Positions 45,854-54,547 of a stretch of DNA of 64,000 nucleotides are shown here, piece after piece. The position numbers and the translations under genes are program-made. The first letter of the stretch is position 1. Every line of letters starts with the position of its first letter. The stretch comes from Streptomyces venezuelae (lineage in GTDB: Bacteria > Actinomycetota > Actinomycetes > Streptomycetales > Streptomycetaceae). Below the pieces are notes generated by a model. It ran no database searches and was not told where the DNA came from. It was given only the letters and a program-made list of their open reading frames with translations. Location of the stretch: the NCBI RefSeq assembly GCF_008642315.1, contig NZ_CP029192.1, forward strand, positions 7,874,001-7,938,000, given 5' to 3'.

Positions 45854-48763
45854 GTGTCCAATTCTGTGGTCTCGGCTTCCGCGGTCTCGGCTCGGGAAGC
45901 CGACGTGCTCGCTCTGCTCGGGGAGCACCTCAGCAACGCGGAGATCGCCGCGCGGCTCGTCATCTCGGTGCGTACGGTCGAGTCGCATGTCTCGTCCCTG
46001 TTGCGCAAGTTGGACGTGCCCGACCGGCGGGCGCTTGCCCGGCGTGCCGCCGCGTCGCGGCAGGCCTCCGCGCCGGATGCGGCCGGAGGGCTGCCCACGC
46101 CCCTGACGACGTTCGTCGGCCGCGAACGTGAACGCGGGGAACTGGCAACGGTGTTGCGGACGCACCGGCAGGTGACCGCGGTCGGGCCGGGCGGGGTGGG
46201 CAAGACGCGGCTCGCGCTCGCGGTGGCGGCGGACGCGGCGGACGACTTCGCCGACGGGGCGTGGTTCGTCGACCTGGCCCCGCTCACCGACCCCGGCCGG
46301 GTGTGCGCCGCGGTCGCGGCGGCGGTCAACGTGGGCGAGCAGCCCGGGCGCGGCCTCGCCGAGGTGCTGACGACGGCTCTGGCGGACCGTGAGGCCCTGC
46401 TGGTCCTGGACAACTGCGAGCACGTACGGGAGGGCGTCGCGCCGTTCCTGGAACGGCTGTTGCCGGCCTGCCCACGGCTGCGCGTGCTCGCGACCAGCCG
46501 GGCCCGGCTCCTTGTGCCCTTCGAGCGGATCTTCTCCGTCCCGCCCCTGTCACGGGCCGGAGGCGACGAGTCGGACGCGGTGAGCCTGTTCATGGAGCGG
46601 GCGGCGGCGGTCGGGTGGCCCCCGGGGCCGTCGGTGAGCGAGGGGGTCGTCGCCCTGTGCGAACGGCTCGACGGCATGGCGCTCGCGATCGAGCTCGCGG
46701 CGGCACGGTGGCCGACACTCGGCCTCGACGGGCTGACGGCCGGTCTCTCCGACCAGTTGCGGATGCTGGCCGGCGGGGCCCGTGCCGACGACCGGCACCG
46801 GTCGCTGAGGGCGGTGCTCGACTGGAGCCATGAGCTGCTCGAACCGCGGGATCAGGCGCTGTTGCGCCGGGTATCGGTGTTCGTGGCCCCGTTCACGGTG
46901 GAGGCGGCCGTGGTTGTGGCGGACCCCGACGGCGTCTCCGGTGGGTGGCGTCACGCTCACGGGGCCGATTCGATGGTTGGGGTTGGGGTTGGGGTTGGGG
47001 TTGGGGTCGAGGTCGACGTCGCGGCAGCGGTCGCCGACGGGCTCGGCCGGCTCGCCGAGCACAGTCTGCTGACCGCGGTTCCCTCCGCTTCCGGCACCCG
47101 GTACCAGGCGCTGGAGACCATCCGTCAGTACGGCACGGAGCAGCTCGTCCGCGCCGGAGAGCTGGCCGGTGTCCGGTCCCGGCACCTGGCGTGGTGCCTG
47201 GTCCGTGCGGTGGCCCTGAGGGAGGGCGCGGACGTCGGCGGGGGCGAGGGGCGGGCCCGCTTCGACGCGGTGGCGCAGGACATCAGGGCCGCGTTGGCCT
47301 GGGCTCCCGGTCGGCCCGAGCAGCGCGCCGACGCCTGTCTTCTCGCCGGGCAGCTGGCCGAGCTTGCCTTCGCCCGCAACCTCCTCGCCGAGTCGCAGGA
47401 GCGGTTCGAGCAGGCCGCGGAGCTCGCCGGTGACGCGGCGGCAGCCGTGGCCCTGCGTCAGGCCGCCGGGGTGGCCGGGTGCCGCCGGCTCGGCGACGAC
47501 ATGTTCCGCCTGCACCTGGGCGCCGCCGAAGCCGCTCGCCGGGCCGGCGACACCGCCGGGGCGAGCCGCGACCTGGCGGCGGCCGCCACCGTCGCCTACC
47601 GCTTCTCCACGTCGTTCCCGGTGATCCCGGTCGAGGCGGAGGTCAAGGACGTGCTGGCGCGAGCGCACGAGCTGTCCGGCGCGGGCGACCCGGCAGCCGA
47701 GGCCGCCCTCGCGCTGGCCGAGGCCGCGGTGACCGCGGACGCCTTCGGCGCGCTGCAAGGAGCCGTGGAGAACACCGCGCGGGAGACGGTCGCGTACGCC
47801 GAACGCGCCGTCGCGCTGGCCCGGCTGACCGGCGATCCGGTGGCCGAGTCGGCCGCTCTCGACGCGCTCTCGGGCGCCCGGTGCTGGGCCGGTGAGTCCT
47901 TCGGCGCGGCGGCGGCAGCCCGCCGCCGGATCGACGTCCTGGTGAAGTCGCCGCGGACCCCGGCGGGGACGCACGAAGTGATGGACGCGCTGGCCATGGC
48001 GGCCGGCACCGCGCTGGGTGTGGGCGAACTGCCGCAGGCCCGGCTGTGGGGGCGTCAGTTGGCCCGACATCCCCTGTTGGCCGAGGCGGGCCACCAGGCA
48101 ACGTCCTGGCTCCTGGTCACCGAGGCGTTCGCGGGCCACGCCGACGACGTGCTCGCTCACGCCACCGGATTCCGTACGGCGTGGGAGCGCAGCGGCCATC
48201 AACGCTCGCTCTCACTCGGGGCGGCGGCCGCGTCGGTCGCCATGGTCCACGGACTGCGCGGCGACCACGCGGCCCGGGCGGACTGGCTGGCCGTGGTGGA
48301 GCGGGCCGACACCGCCGAACAGCATCGCAAGGGCTACGGCGCCGTCTTCGACGCCATGGTCCGGCTCCACCACGAAGACCCGGACGCCGCCCTGGCGAGC
48401 GTGGCGGCGCCCCCGGACGCGGTGTGGAAGTGGGTGTGCTGGGTGTGGCTGCACTGGTACGTGGCACTCCGCGCGGAGGCGTCGGTACTCGCGGGTCATC
48501 CGGAGGCCCGGGCCCGTATCGACTCCGCCCGCGGCGTCGTGGAGGGCAACGCGCTCGCCGCGGCGCAGGTGGAACGCGCGCAGGCGCTGCTCGACGACGA
48601 CGTGCCGCGGCTGCTCGCGACCCGGGCCGCGTTCGAGGCGGCCGGATGCCCGTACCAGGCGGCGCGGACGCTGGTGCTCGCGGGTGGCGCGCATGCGGCT
48701 GAGGGGAGAGCGGCACTGTCCGCTCTGGGCCTGGGGCCCGCCACCGCGGACGTCGATACGTAG
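45854..48763 (+). CDS. LuxR-type regulator with NB-ARC/AAA ATPase and TPR-like C-terminus
   Basis: Protein of 969 residues. The N-terminal 70 residues are a LuxR helix-turn-helix (SAREADVLALLGEHLSNAEI, RTVESHVSSLLRKLDVPDRR). The ATPase follows with Walker A VGPGGVGKTRLAL (about 117-124) and Walker B ALLVLDNCEHV. The rest is helical, TPR-like. This is the layout of large signal-integrating activators of secondary metabolism. A run of five TTGGGG units (46977-47006) encodes GVGVGVGVG in the middle of the protein. Its place after the methyltransferase suggests it controls the lanthipeptide locus. Confidence 0.88.
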   Translation: MSNSVVSASAVSAREADVLALLGEHLSNAEIAARLVISVRTVESHVSSLLRKLDVPDRRALARRAAASRQASAPDAAGGLPTPLTTFVGRERERGELATVLRTHRQVTAVGPGGVGKTRLALAVAADAADDFADGAWFVDLAPLTDPGRVCAAVAAAVNVGEQPGRGLAEVLTTALADREALLVLDNCEHVREGVAPFLERLLPACPRLRVLATSRARLLVPFERIFSVPPLSRAGGDESDAVSLFMERAAAVGWPPGPSVSEGVVALCERLDGMALAIELAAARWPTLGLDGLTAGLSDQLRMLAGGARADDRHRSLRAVLDWSHELLEPRDQALLRRVSVFVAPFTVEAAVVVADPDGVSGGWRHAHGADSMVGVGVGVGVGVEVDVAAAVADGLGRLAEHSLLTAVPSASGTRYQALETIRQYGTEQLVRAGELAGVRSRHLAWCLVRAVALREGADVGGGEGRARFDAVAQDIRAALAWAPGRPEQRADACLLAGQLAELAFARNLLAESQERFEQAAELAGDAAAAVALRQAAGVAGCRRLGDDMFRLHLGAAEAARRAGDTAGASRDLAAAATVAYRFSTSFPVIPVEAEVKDVLARAHELSGAGDPAAEAALALAEAAVTADAFGALQGAVENTARETVAYAERAVALARLTGDPVAESAALDALSGARCWAGESFGAAAAARRRIDVLVKSPRTPAGTHEVMDALAMAAGTALGVGELPQARLWGRQLARHPLLAEAGHQATSWLLVTEAFAGHADDVLAHATGFRTAWERSGHQRSLSLGAAAASVAMVHGLRGDHAARADWLAVVERADTAEQHRKGYGAVFDAMVRLHHEDPDAALASVAAPPDAVWKWVCWVWLHWYVALRAEASVLAGHPEARARIDSARGVVEGNALAAAQVERAQALLDDDVPRLLATRAAFEAAGCPYQAARTLVLAGGAHAAEGRAALSALGLGPATADVDT
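46977..47006 (+). repeat. Five tandem TTGGGG hexamers in the LuxR-type regulator gene
   Basis: Units at 46977, 46983, 46989, 46995 and 47001, in frame as alternating Val-Gly. The G runs could form a G-quadruplex, and changes in copy number keep the reading frame. Confidence 0.85.
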
Positions 48764-48884
48764 TCGATACGTACTCGGGTACCGATATCGACCGCCAGGG
48801 GGAGCACGGCCAGCTGCCCGGGTAGGCCCAGCTCAGCCTCCCCCTCAGCCGACCCACGAAGCCGCCCCCTCCAGAGCCGCCCCC

Positions 48885-49331
48885 TCAGCCCACCGCCCGC
48901 TCGACCAGCCCACCGATCCGCTCCTCCACCTCCGGGGTCACCTCGGTCAGCGCGAAGCCGGCCGCCCACATCGCCCCCTCGTCGAGCCGGGCCAGGTCAC
49001 TGAATCCGAGGGTCGCGTAGCGGGCCTTGAACTTGGCCGCGCTCTGGAAGAAGCAGACGACCTTCCCGTCGAGCGCGTAGGCGGGCATCCCGTACCAGAG
49101 CTTCGGCGCGAGGGCCGGGGCGTGCGCCGTGACGACGGTGTGGACCCGCTCCGCCATGATCCGGTCGGAGTCCTCCATCTCGGCGATCTTCGCGAGAACG
49201 TCCCGCTCGGCCTCCGCCGCCTTGTCCGCACGCGTGCCGCGACGGGCCGCCGCCTTCAACTCCTTGGCGTGGTCCTTCATCGCGGCCCGCTCCTCGGCCG
49301 AGAACCCCTCGTGAACGTCTACGGTGCTCAT
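48885..49331 (-). CDS. DUF1801/iron-chaperone-like protein
   Basis: Protein of 148 residues. The ATG at 49331 follows GGGTGGAAG. The N-terminal half is a charged helix (SAEERAAMKDHAKELKAAAR); the C-terminal half has the DUF1801/YdhG fold signature PKLWYGMPAYALDGKVVCFF and ARYATLGFSDLARLDEGAMW. The fold is related to frataxin-like proteins, and its role is not defined. It converges on the LuxR gene. Confidence 0.82.
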   Translation of the reverse strand: MSTVDVHEGFSAEERAAMKDHAKELKAAARRGTRADKAAEAERDVLAKIAEMEDSDRIMAERVHTVVTAHAPALAPKLWYGMPAYALDGKVVCFFQSAAKFKARYATLGFSDLARLDEGAMWAAGFALTEVTPEVEERIGGLVERAVG

Positions 49332-49588
49332 CTTCCACCCCTGCGGTGTTCGGTTCGAGACCCGGCCGCCTGTAGGGGCGGGGGGCCACTCGCTGTGATC
49401 ACAGCCTCGCCCGTCACAGGCACGGACCGCTTCCGTGCTGACCACGTAAAGCACCACGTAAAGCACCGCGGAAAGTGCCACCGAAAGCACCACGGACAGC
49501 GCGCCACGCACCGCGCACAGGACGGTTCCCGGCCAACCCGCTCCGACGGCGACTGTCGAGGGAGGCCTGCCGCTAAGATCACCGTGTG

Positions 49589-50041
49589 ATGACGGCCTGG
49601 TCCCACTCCGGTACGCCTCGGAGCCGCTTGGTGGCGGCTCTGTGGCGGGTCGTGGGGCTGGGGCTCGTTCTGTTCGGACTGTTGTTCACGCATGCCGCCA
49701 GCCCCGAGACGACGAGCCGTCACCTCGGGGGCGACGGCCGTGCGGTGGTCGTGGCGGGGTCCGTCGCCGTTGCGGGGAGCGTGGCGGGGCGTGGCTCCTC
49801 CGTAGTCGCCGAGGCGCCGGGGAAGCAGCGGCACGACCACCCTCAGGCGCACACCGTCGAGGAGTGCGCTTTGGGGCAGCCTCCGCAGGAGCCCGGCGTC
49901 GATTCCCCCTGCCCCTCGCCGCTGGACTCCACCTGGCGGGGTGACGCGCCCGCGCCTCCGAGTGGGGCTCGACGCGTCGCGGGGCGCGACTTCGTCGTTC
50001 CGATAGCGCACGCGGCGGACTCGACGATCCTTCGCGTCTAG
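49589..50041 (+). CDS. Small membrane-anchored hypothetical protein
   Basis: About 150 residues from ATG 49589 (a GTG sits one codon earlier). One hydrophobic helix (about 18-36, VVGLGLVLFGLLFTHAAS) precedes a Gly/Pro/Ala-rich exterior part with HDHPQAHTVEECALG. No family is recognised. It resembles the short His-containing membrane proteins found near metal-handling genes. It is the first of a + strand run that ends with the PLP enzyme and exporter. Confidence 0.5.
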   Translation: MTAWSHSGTPRSRLVAALWRVVGLGLVLFGLLFTHAASPETTSRHLGGDGRAVVVAGSVAVAGSVAGRGSSVVAEAPGKQRHDHPQAHTVEECALGQPPQEPGVDSPCPSPLDSTWRGDAPAPPSGARRVAGRDFVVPIAHAADSTILRV

Positions 50042-50098
50042 ACCGGCCGGTTCCCGCCACCGGTCTGTCCTCGTCCCGGCCGCAGGTGCCGGCGGTAC

Positions 50099-50566
50099 GT
50101 GTACGTGTGCACGTATGCGCCCCCGGTCGGGCAGCTGTCGCGCGGAGGGTCTGTGCTGCCTCGGCTGTATGTCCGCAATCTGTTGTACGTCCTGCTGCTC
50201 GCCGTTCTGCTCGTGTGTTCCGCCGGGCATCACCAGGGTCCGGAGCCGGGTCCGGACGGGCCGTACGCGCCGTCGGGGCTCCACGTGGCCGTCGCGGGAG
50301 CGGAGGGCGGTGATCACCTCGGGACCCCGAGCCCCGACGCGCCTTCCTCGTCCGGTCACTGCCACGAGCTCGGTGCGGACCCCGGGCCGGGCGGCCCCGG
50401 ACCCGGGTCCGGGGCGCAGTCGTCCGTCCGGCTCTACGCACTCGTAAGCCCCGCCGCCCCGGCCCCGGGTGCGCAGCATGCCTCGGCGTCACGGCCGCCG
50501 GGATCCGCGCGGGGCGGCGGTGGCGGTCGGGCCGCCCTCAACTCGCTGTGCAGGTGGCGCATATAG
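50099..50566 (+). CDS. Small membrane-anchored hypothetical protein
   Basis: Protein of 155 residues with a GTG start at 50099. One membrane helix (RNLLYVLLLAVLLVCSAGHH) is followed by a Pro/Gly-rich domain containing SSSGHCHELGADPGPGG and a basic end. The family is unknown. It is similar in plan to the preceding gene. It ends in the palindrome that precedes the PLP-dependent enzyme gene. Confidence 0.5.
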   Translation: MYVCTYAPPVGQLSRGGSVLPRLYVRNLLYVLLLAVLLVCSAGHHQGPEPGPDGPYAPSGLHVAVAGAEGGDHLGTPSPDAPSSSGHCHELGADPGPGGPGPGSGAQSSVRLYALVSPAAPAPGAQHASASRPPGSARGGGGGRAALNSLCRWRI

Positions 50567-50583
50567 GGGATCGCGCGATCCCC
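50566..50583. promoter_or_regulatory. Perfect 18-bp palindrome before the PLP-dependent enzyme gene
   Basis: GGGGATCGCGCGATCCCC is its own reverse complement. It begins at the stop codon of the preceding gene and ends 43 bases before the next ATG. It may be an operator, or the stem of an attenuator hairpin. Confidence 0.5.
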
Positions 50584-50626
50584 GTACGCGTCCACCCCCC
50601 AACGACAGCGAAGAAGAAGCGAAGAG

Positions 50627-51862
50627 ATGCATTCTCCGATCGCGCACGAAACAGCTCACCCCGACGCCTCCGCCCACCCCGACGTCTCCTCCCATCCCGT
50701 CGACCCCGCCCGCTCCGACCACCCCACCGACCACGCCCGCCCCGAACACCCCGCCCACCACCTCGTCCCCGCCGGATCCACCCTCCCCGGCCTCGTCGGA
50801 AACACCCCCGTCCTGCGCGTCTCCCATCCCCTCACCCCGCCCGGCCGCGGCTTCTGGGCCAAGCTGGAGGGCTTCAACCCCGGCGGCATCAAGGACCGCC
50901 CGGGCCTGCACATGGTCGAACGCGCCCGCGCGCGAAGCGAGTTGCGACCCGGCTGCCGCATCGTCGAGTCGACCAGCGGCACCCTCGGGCTGGGTCTCGC
51001 GCTGGCCGGTACGGTCCACGGGCACCCCGTCACGCTGGTCACCGACCCGGGCCTGGAACCGTCCATGACGCGGCTGCTCGCCGCCCACGGCGCGACCGTC
51101 GACACGGTGCCCGAGCCGGACCCGGCCGGAGGCTGGCAGCAGGCCCGCCGCGACCGTGTCGCCGAACTACTCGCCGAGCACCCCGGCTCCTGGTGCCCCG
51201 ACCAGTACGGCAACCCCGACAACGTCGCCGCCTACACCCCGCTCGCCCTGGAACTCGCCGCACAGGTGGGCCACATCGACGTCCTGGTGTGCAGCGTCGG
51301 CACCGGCGGCCACTCGGCCGGCATCTCCCGTGTCCTGCGCCAGCTCTACCCCGGGCTGCGCCTGGTCGGCGTGGACACCGTCGGCTCGACCATCTTCGGC
51401 CAGCCCGCCCGTCCCCGGCTCATGCGCGGCCTGGGATCGAGCATCTACCCGCGCAACGTCGCCTACGGGAATTTCAGCGAGGTCCACTGGGTGTCGCCCG
51501 CCGAATCCGTCTGGGCCTGCAGGCAGTTGGCGACCTCGCACTACGCGACCGGCGGATGGAGCGTCGGCGCGGTGGCGCTCGTGGCCGGCTGGCTCGCCCG
51601 GACGCTGCCGCGCGACGCCCGCATCGTCGCGGTCTTCCCCGACGGGCCGCAGCGCTACCTGGAGACCGTGTACGACGACACGTACTGCGCCCGGCACGGG
51701 CTTCTCGAAGGGCCTCCGGCCGCCGATCCCGACACCCTCGACAGCCCCGACGAGAAGGAGGTCAGCCGCTGGACCCGATGCGCCACCGTCCGGGACCCCT
51801 TGCACGACGACACCGCGCCCCGCGGACTCCGTTCACCGCTCCCCGAAGGCGAGGCGCGATGA
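50627..51862 (+). CDS. PLP-dependent cysteine synthase-family (beta-replacement) enzyme with His-rich N-terminus
   Basis: Protein of 411 residues. The first 45 carry many His/Pro/Asp ([15 protein letters not shown] and so on), an unusual extension that could bind metal. The fold-type II core follows: [20 protein letters not shown] with the PLP lysine, [12 protein letters not shown], and [16 protein letters not shown] for PLP phosphate binding. Relatives include cysteine synthase and SbnA, which make amino-acid precursors of metallophores. Its stop overlaps the MFS exporter start (51859-51862). Confidence 0.85.
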   Translation: MHSPIAHETAHPDASAHPDVSSHPVDPARSDHPTDHARPEHPAHHLVPAGSTLPGLVGNTPVLRVSHPLTPPGRGFWAKLEGFNPGGIKDRPGLHMVERARARSELRPGCRIVESTSGTLGLGLALAGTVHGHPVTLVTDPGLEPSMTRLLAAHGATVDTVPEPDPAGGWQQARRDRVAELLAEHPGSWCPDQYGNPDNVAAYTPLALELAAQVGHIDVLVCSVGTGGHSAGISRVLRQLYPGLRLVGVDTVGSTIFGQPARPRLMRGLGSSIYPRNVAYGNFSEVHWVSPAESVWACRQLATSHYATGGWSVGAVALVAGWLARTLPRDARIVAVFPDGPQRYLETVYDDTYCARHGLLEGPPAADPDTLDSPDEKEVSRWTRCATVRDPLHDDTAPRGLRSPLPEGEAR

Positions 51863-53166
51863 AGACGACGACGCTCGCGCAGGTCCGGTCCTACGACCGG
51901 AGCGTCCAGCTGCTCCTGGCCAACCAGTTCACCATCAACCTCGGCTTCTACATGCTGATGCCGTACCTCGCCCAGCACCTCTCCGGCACCCTCGGCCTCG
52001 CCGGGTGGCTCGTCGGACTCGTCCTCGGCGTGCGCAACTTCAGCCAGCAGGGCATGTTCCTCGTCGGCGGCACGCTCGCCGACCGGTTCGGCTACAAGCC
52101 GTTGATCGTCGCGGGATGCGTCCTGCGTACCGTCGGATTCGCCACGCTCGGCCTTGTCGACTCGGTGCCCGCGCTGCTGGTCGCCTCCGCGGCCACCGGG
52201 CTCGCGGGAGCGCTGTTCAACCCCGCGGTACGGGCCTATCTCGCCGCCGACGCGGGGGAGCGCCGCGTCGAGGCCTTCGCGCTGTTCAACGTCTTCTACC
52301 AGGCGGGCATCCTGTTGGGACCGCTCGTGGGGATGCTGCTCACGGGCGTCGACTTCAGGGTCACCTGCCTCGTCTCGGCGGTGATCTTCGCGCTGCTGAG
52401 CGTCGTGCAGGTCCGCGCGTTGCCCGCACGCGGGGGCAACGACGCGAGGGAGAGGGAGAGCTCCGGTGCCGGTGAGGGCGTTCTCGCGCAGTGGCGGAGC
52501 GTCGTCCGCAATCGTGCCTTCCTGCTCTTCTCGACGGCGATGATCGGCTCGTACGTCCTGACCTTCCAGGTCTATCTGGCGCTGCCCCTGGAGGTCCGAC
52601 GCCTCGGCGGCGACGGCGACTTCGGCACCGTCGCCGTCGCGCTGCTCTTCGCGGCGTCCGGTCTCGCGACCATCCTCGGGCAGACTCGGGTGACCGCCTG
52701 GTGCAAGGAGCGGCTGGCGCCCGGACGGGCCCTGGCCCGGGGCCTGTTGTGCATGGGGGCCGCCTTCCTGCCGCTCCTCGCGGCGACGGCCCTGCCGGTG
52801 CCGGGCGGGGGAGCCGGGCGGTGGCTGCTCGCCGCCGTCCCGCCGACGCTCGCCGCGCTGCTGCTCGCGCTGGGCACGATGATCGCGTACCCCTTCGAGA
52901 TGGACACGATCGTCCGGCTTGCGGGGGACCGGCTGGTCGCCACGCACTACGGCCTCTACAACACCATCTGCGGCGTCGGCATCACGATCGGCAACCTGCT
53001 GACCGGTGTTGCCCTGGACGCGGCCCGCGAGGCCGGGATGTCGGCGCTGCCGTGGCTCGCGCTGCTCCTTCTCGGCCTCGGCTGTTCGGGCGCGCTGTAC
53101 GGGCTGCACCGCGCCGGACGGCTGACTCCCGTGTCGTCGCCGGATGACCGGCCGGTGCGGGTCTGA
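51859..53166 (+). CDS. MFS exporter coupled to the PLP-dependent enzyme
   Basis: Protein of 435 residues with 12 predicted helices. The family loop motif appears as [15 protein letters not shown] between helices 2 and 3. It starts within the stop of the PLP enzyme gene (ATGA), so the enzyme and transporter are made together, the pattern of a biosynthetic enzyme with its own exporter. A drug-type or metallophore-type substrate is possible; none can be chosen from sequence. Confidence 0.88.
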   Translation: MKTTTLAQVRSYDRSVQLLLANQFTINLGFYMLMPYLAQHLSGTLGLAGWLVGLVLGVRNFSQQGMFLVGGTLADRFGYKPLIVAGCVLRTVGFATLGLVDSVPALLVASAATGLAGALFNPAVRAYLAADAGERRVEAFALFNVFYQAGILLGPLVGMLLTGVDFRVTCLVSAVIFALLSVVQVRALPARGGNDARERESSGAGEGVLAQWRSVVRNRAFLLFSTAMIGSYVLTFQVYLALPLEVRRLGGDGDFGTVAVALLFAASGLATILGQTRVTAWCKERLAPGRALARGLLCMGAAFLPLLAATALPVPGGGAGRWLLAAVPPTLAALLLALGTMIAYPFEMDTIVRLAGDRLVATHYGLYNTICGVGITIGNLLTGVALDAAREAGMSALPWLALLLLGLGCSGALYGLHRAGRLTPVSSPDDRPVRV

Positions 53167-53180
53167 CCCGAGCGCGTCCC

Positions 53181-53226
53181 CGGTCCGGTCGGCGCGCGGC
53201 GACTCCACCGCGCGCCGACCGGACCG
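53181..53226. terminator. Bidirectional terminator between the MFS and DUF3105 genes
   Basis: A 19-bp perfect stem (53181-53199 with 53208-53226) and an 8-base loop between two convergent stops, placed 15 bases after the MFS stop and 3 before the DUF3105 stop. Confidence 0.85.
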
Positions 53227-53228
53227 AA

Positions 53229-53915
53229 TCACACGGAGTCGATCCCTCCGGCGCACGCGGCGCCCGGCTCCGGAGTCTGCGGGCCCTGCACGTACTTGCT
53301 GAAGAACTCCCCGATCCGCGGGTCGGCGGCACTGTCGACGGTCAGCTGGTGTCCCCAGGCCGACAGCATGATGGGGCTCCGCTGCTCCTTGACGGGGCTC
53401 ATCAGGCTGTACGAGGTCTTGGCGACTTTGTCGCCCAGCTTCTTGACGTCGGCGTCGGGGGCCTTGTCGTTGTACGTGACCCAGACGGCGCCGTGTTCCA
53501 GGGAGTGCACGGCGTTCTCGTTCGGTATGGGCTTCTTGTAGACCTTGGCCTCGCAGGTCATCCAGGCCTGGCTGTGGTCACCGCCGACCGGCGGAGTCAT
53601 CGGGTAGTCGACGGCCTTCTCGACGTGGTTGCGGCCCAACTTCTTCGCGTCCCACGTCTTCTCGCCCCGCACGGGCTTCTTCGCGGCGGCGGCGTTCTGC
53701 TCCTCCTTGTCGTCGGCGCGGTCGACGGCGTACGCGCCGAAACCGATCAGCGCGGCCACGATCACCGTGCTCACCGAGACGGTGATGATGCGGTTCCGCC
53801 GCTCGCGCGCCTGCTCGGCGCGCTGCATCGCCTCGACCCGGGCTCTGCGCTCGGCGGCGACGGCTTTCTTGCTCGGCTTGTTCGACGTGCCGGAGGACTT
53901 GGCGGCCTTGGCCAT
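53229..53915 (-). CDS. DUF3105 membrane protein
   Basis: Protein of 228 residues. The N-terminal region is Lys/Ala-rich and cytoplasmic, with a coiled stretch (AAERRARVEAMQRAEQAR). One membrane helix follows (about 44-66). The extracytoplasmic domain shows the DUF3105 signature YPMTPPVGGDHSQAWM, NAVHSLEHGAVWVTY and LSAWGHQLTVDSAADPR. His, Trp and Cys residues in these motifs suggest metal binding. It lies next to a His/Cys-rich secreted protein gene on the same strand. Confidence 0.88.
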   Translation of the reverse strand: MAKAAKSSGTSNKPSKKAVAAERRARVEAMQRAEQARERRNRIITVSVSTVIVAALIGFGAYAVDRADDKEEQNAAAAKKPVRGEKTWDAKKLGRNHVEKAVDYPMTPPVGGDHSQAWMTCEAKVYKKPIPNENAVHSLEHGAVWVTYNDKAPDADVKKLGDKVAKTSYSLMSPVKEQRSPIMLSAWGHQLTVDSAADPRIGEFFSKYVQGPQTPEPGAACAGGIDSV

Positions 53916-54029
53916 GGGGGTTCCCTGTCCCCGCCGCACGGAGGCGCGGCGGTGGTGGCGGATTCTGGATCGGTGGATGCCGGGTCGGCGGGGCAGGCCG
54001 CATCCGCGGGCCGCCCTGCCGGGATCCGC

Positions 54030-54455
54030 CTAGGTCCGCTGCACCTGGAGCATGTGGAGATCGGGAGAGCCGCGGCTCGACGGCTGCTCGGGCGTGAGGC
54101 CGGGCGCCGACAGCGCCGGGGCGTACGGCACGTGCCGGTGGTGGTCCGAGAACGTCGGCCCGGCCGGGGCGGGCGTCGCGCGGACGCCGTGGGCGGAGGG
54201 CGCGCAGCAGTGTTCGTCGTCCGGACAGTCGGGGACCTCGACGGCTGTCGCCCGGTGATCGGGGGAGCCGTCGGAACAGTCGGACGGCAGCGCCTGGGTG
54301 ACGGCGGTGGCGTGGCCCGTACCCTCGTGGCCTCCGTCGGGCGCGACGGGGCCGAGGCACATGAACAACGTGGTGACGAGGGAGACGAGCGCAGCGGCCG
54401 ACGCGAAGCGGCACCAAGTGTGCCGGGCGGCGCGGGTCCACTGCGACTGTCTCAT
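54030..54455 (-). CDS. His/Cys-rich secreted or membrane-anchored hypothetical protein
   Basis: Protein of 141 residues. The ATG at 54455 begins MRQSQWTRAARHTWCRF. A hydrophobic helix (about 18-38, with LVTTLFMCLG) anchors or exports it. The exterior part contains CPDDEHCCAPSAHG and FSDHHRHVPYA, a likely metal-binding set. It lies 114 bases upstream of the DUF3105 gene on the same strand. I suggest a shared role in metal handling at the membrane; the family is not recognised. Confidence 0.6.
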   Translation of the reverse strand: MRQSQWTRAARHTWCRFASAAALVSLVTTLFMCLGPVAPDGGHEGTGHATAVTQALPSDCSDGSPDHRATAVEVPDCPDDEHCCAPSAHGVRATPAPAGPTFSDHHRHVPYAPALSAPGLTPEQPSSRGSPDLHMLQVQRT

Positions 54456-54547
54456 CGAAGCGCATCGTAGCGATCGTCCCGGCGCTCCTGGAAGCCGCCC
54501 ATGGCCCTGCCGCGGGGGCTTGTTGGGCGTCTGGCCGGCGGTGGGCC

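Noticed and set aside
46977..47006. TTGGGG repeats as a telomere or integrated linear end
   Set aside because: Streptomyces telomeres are palindrome-rich, not hexamer arrays, and the repeat sits in frame inside a regulator gene.
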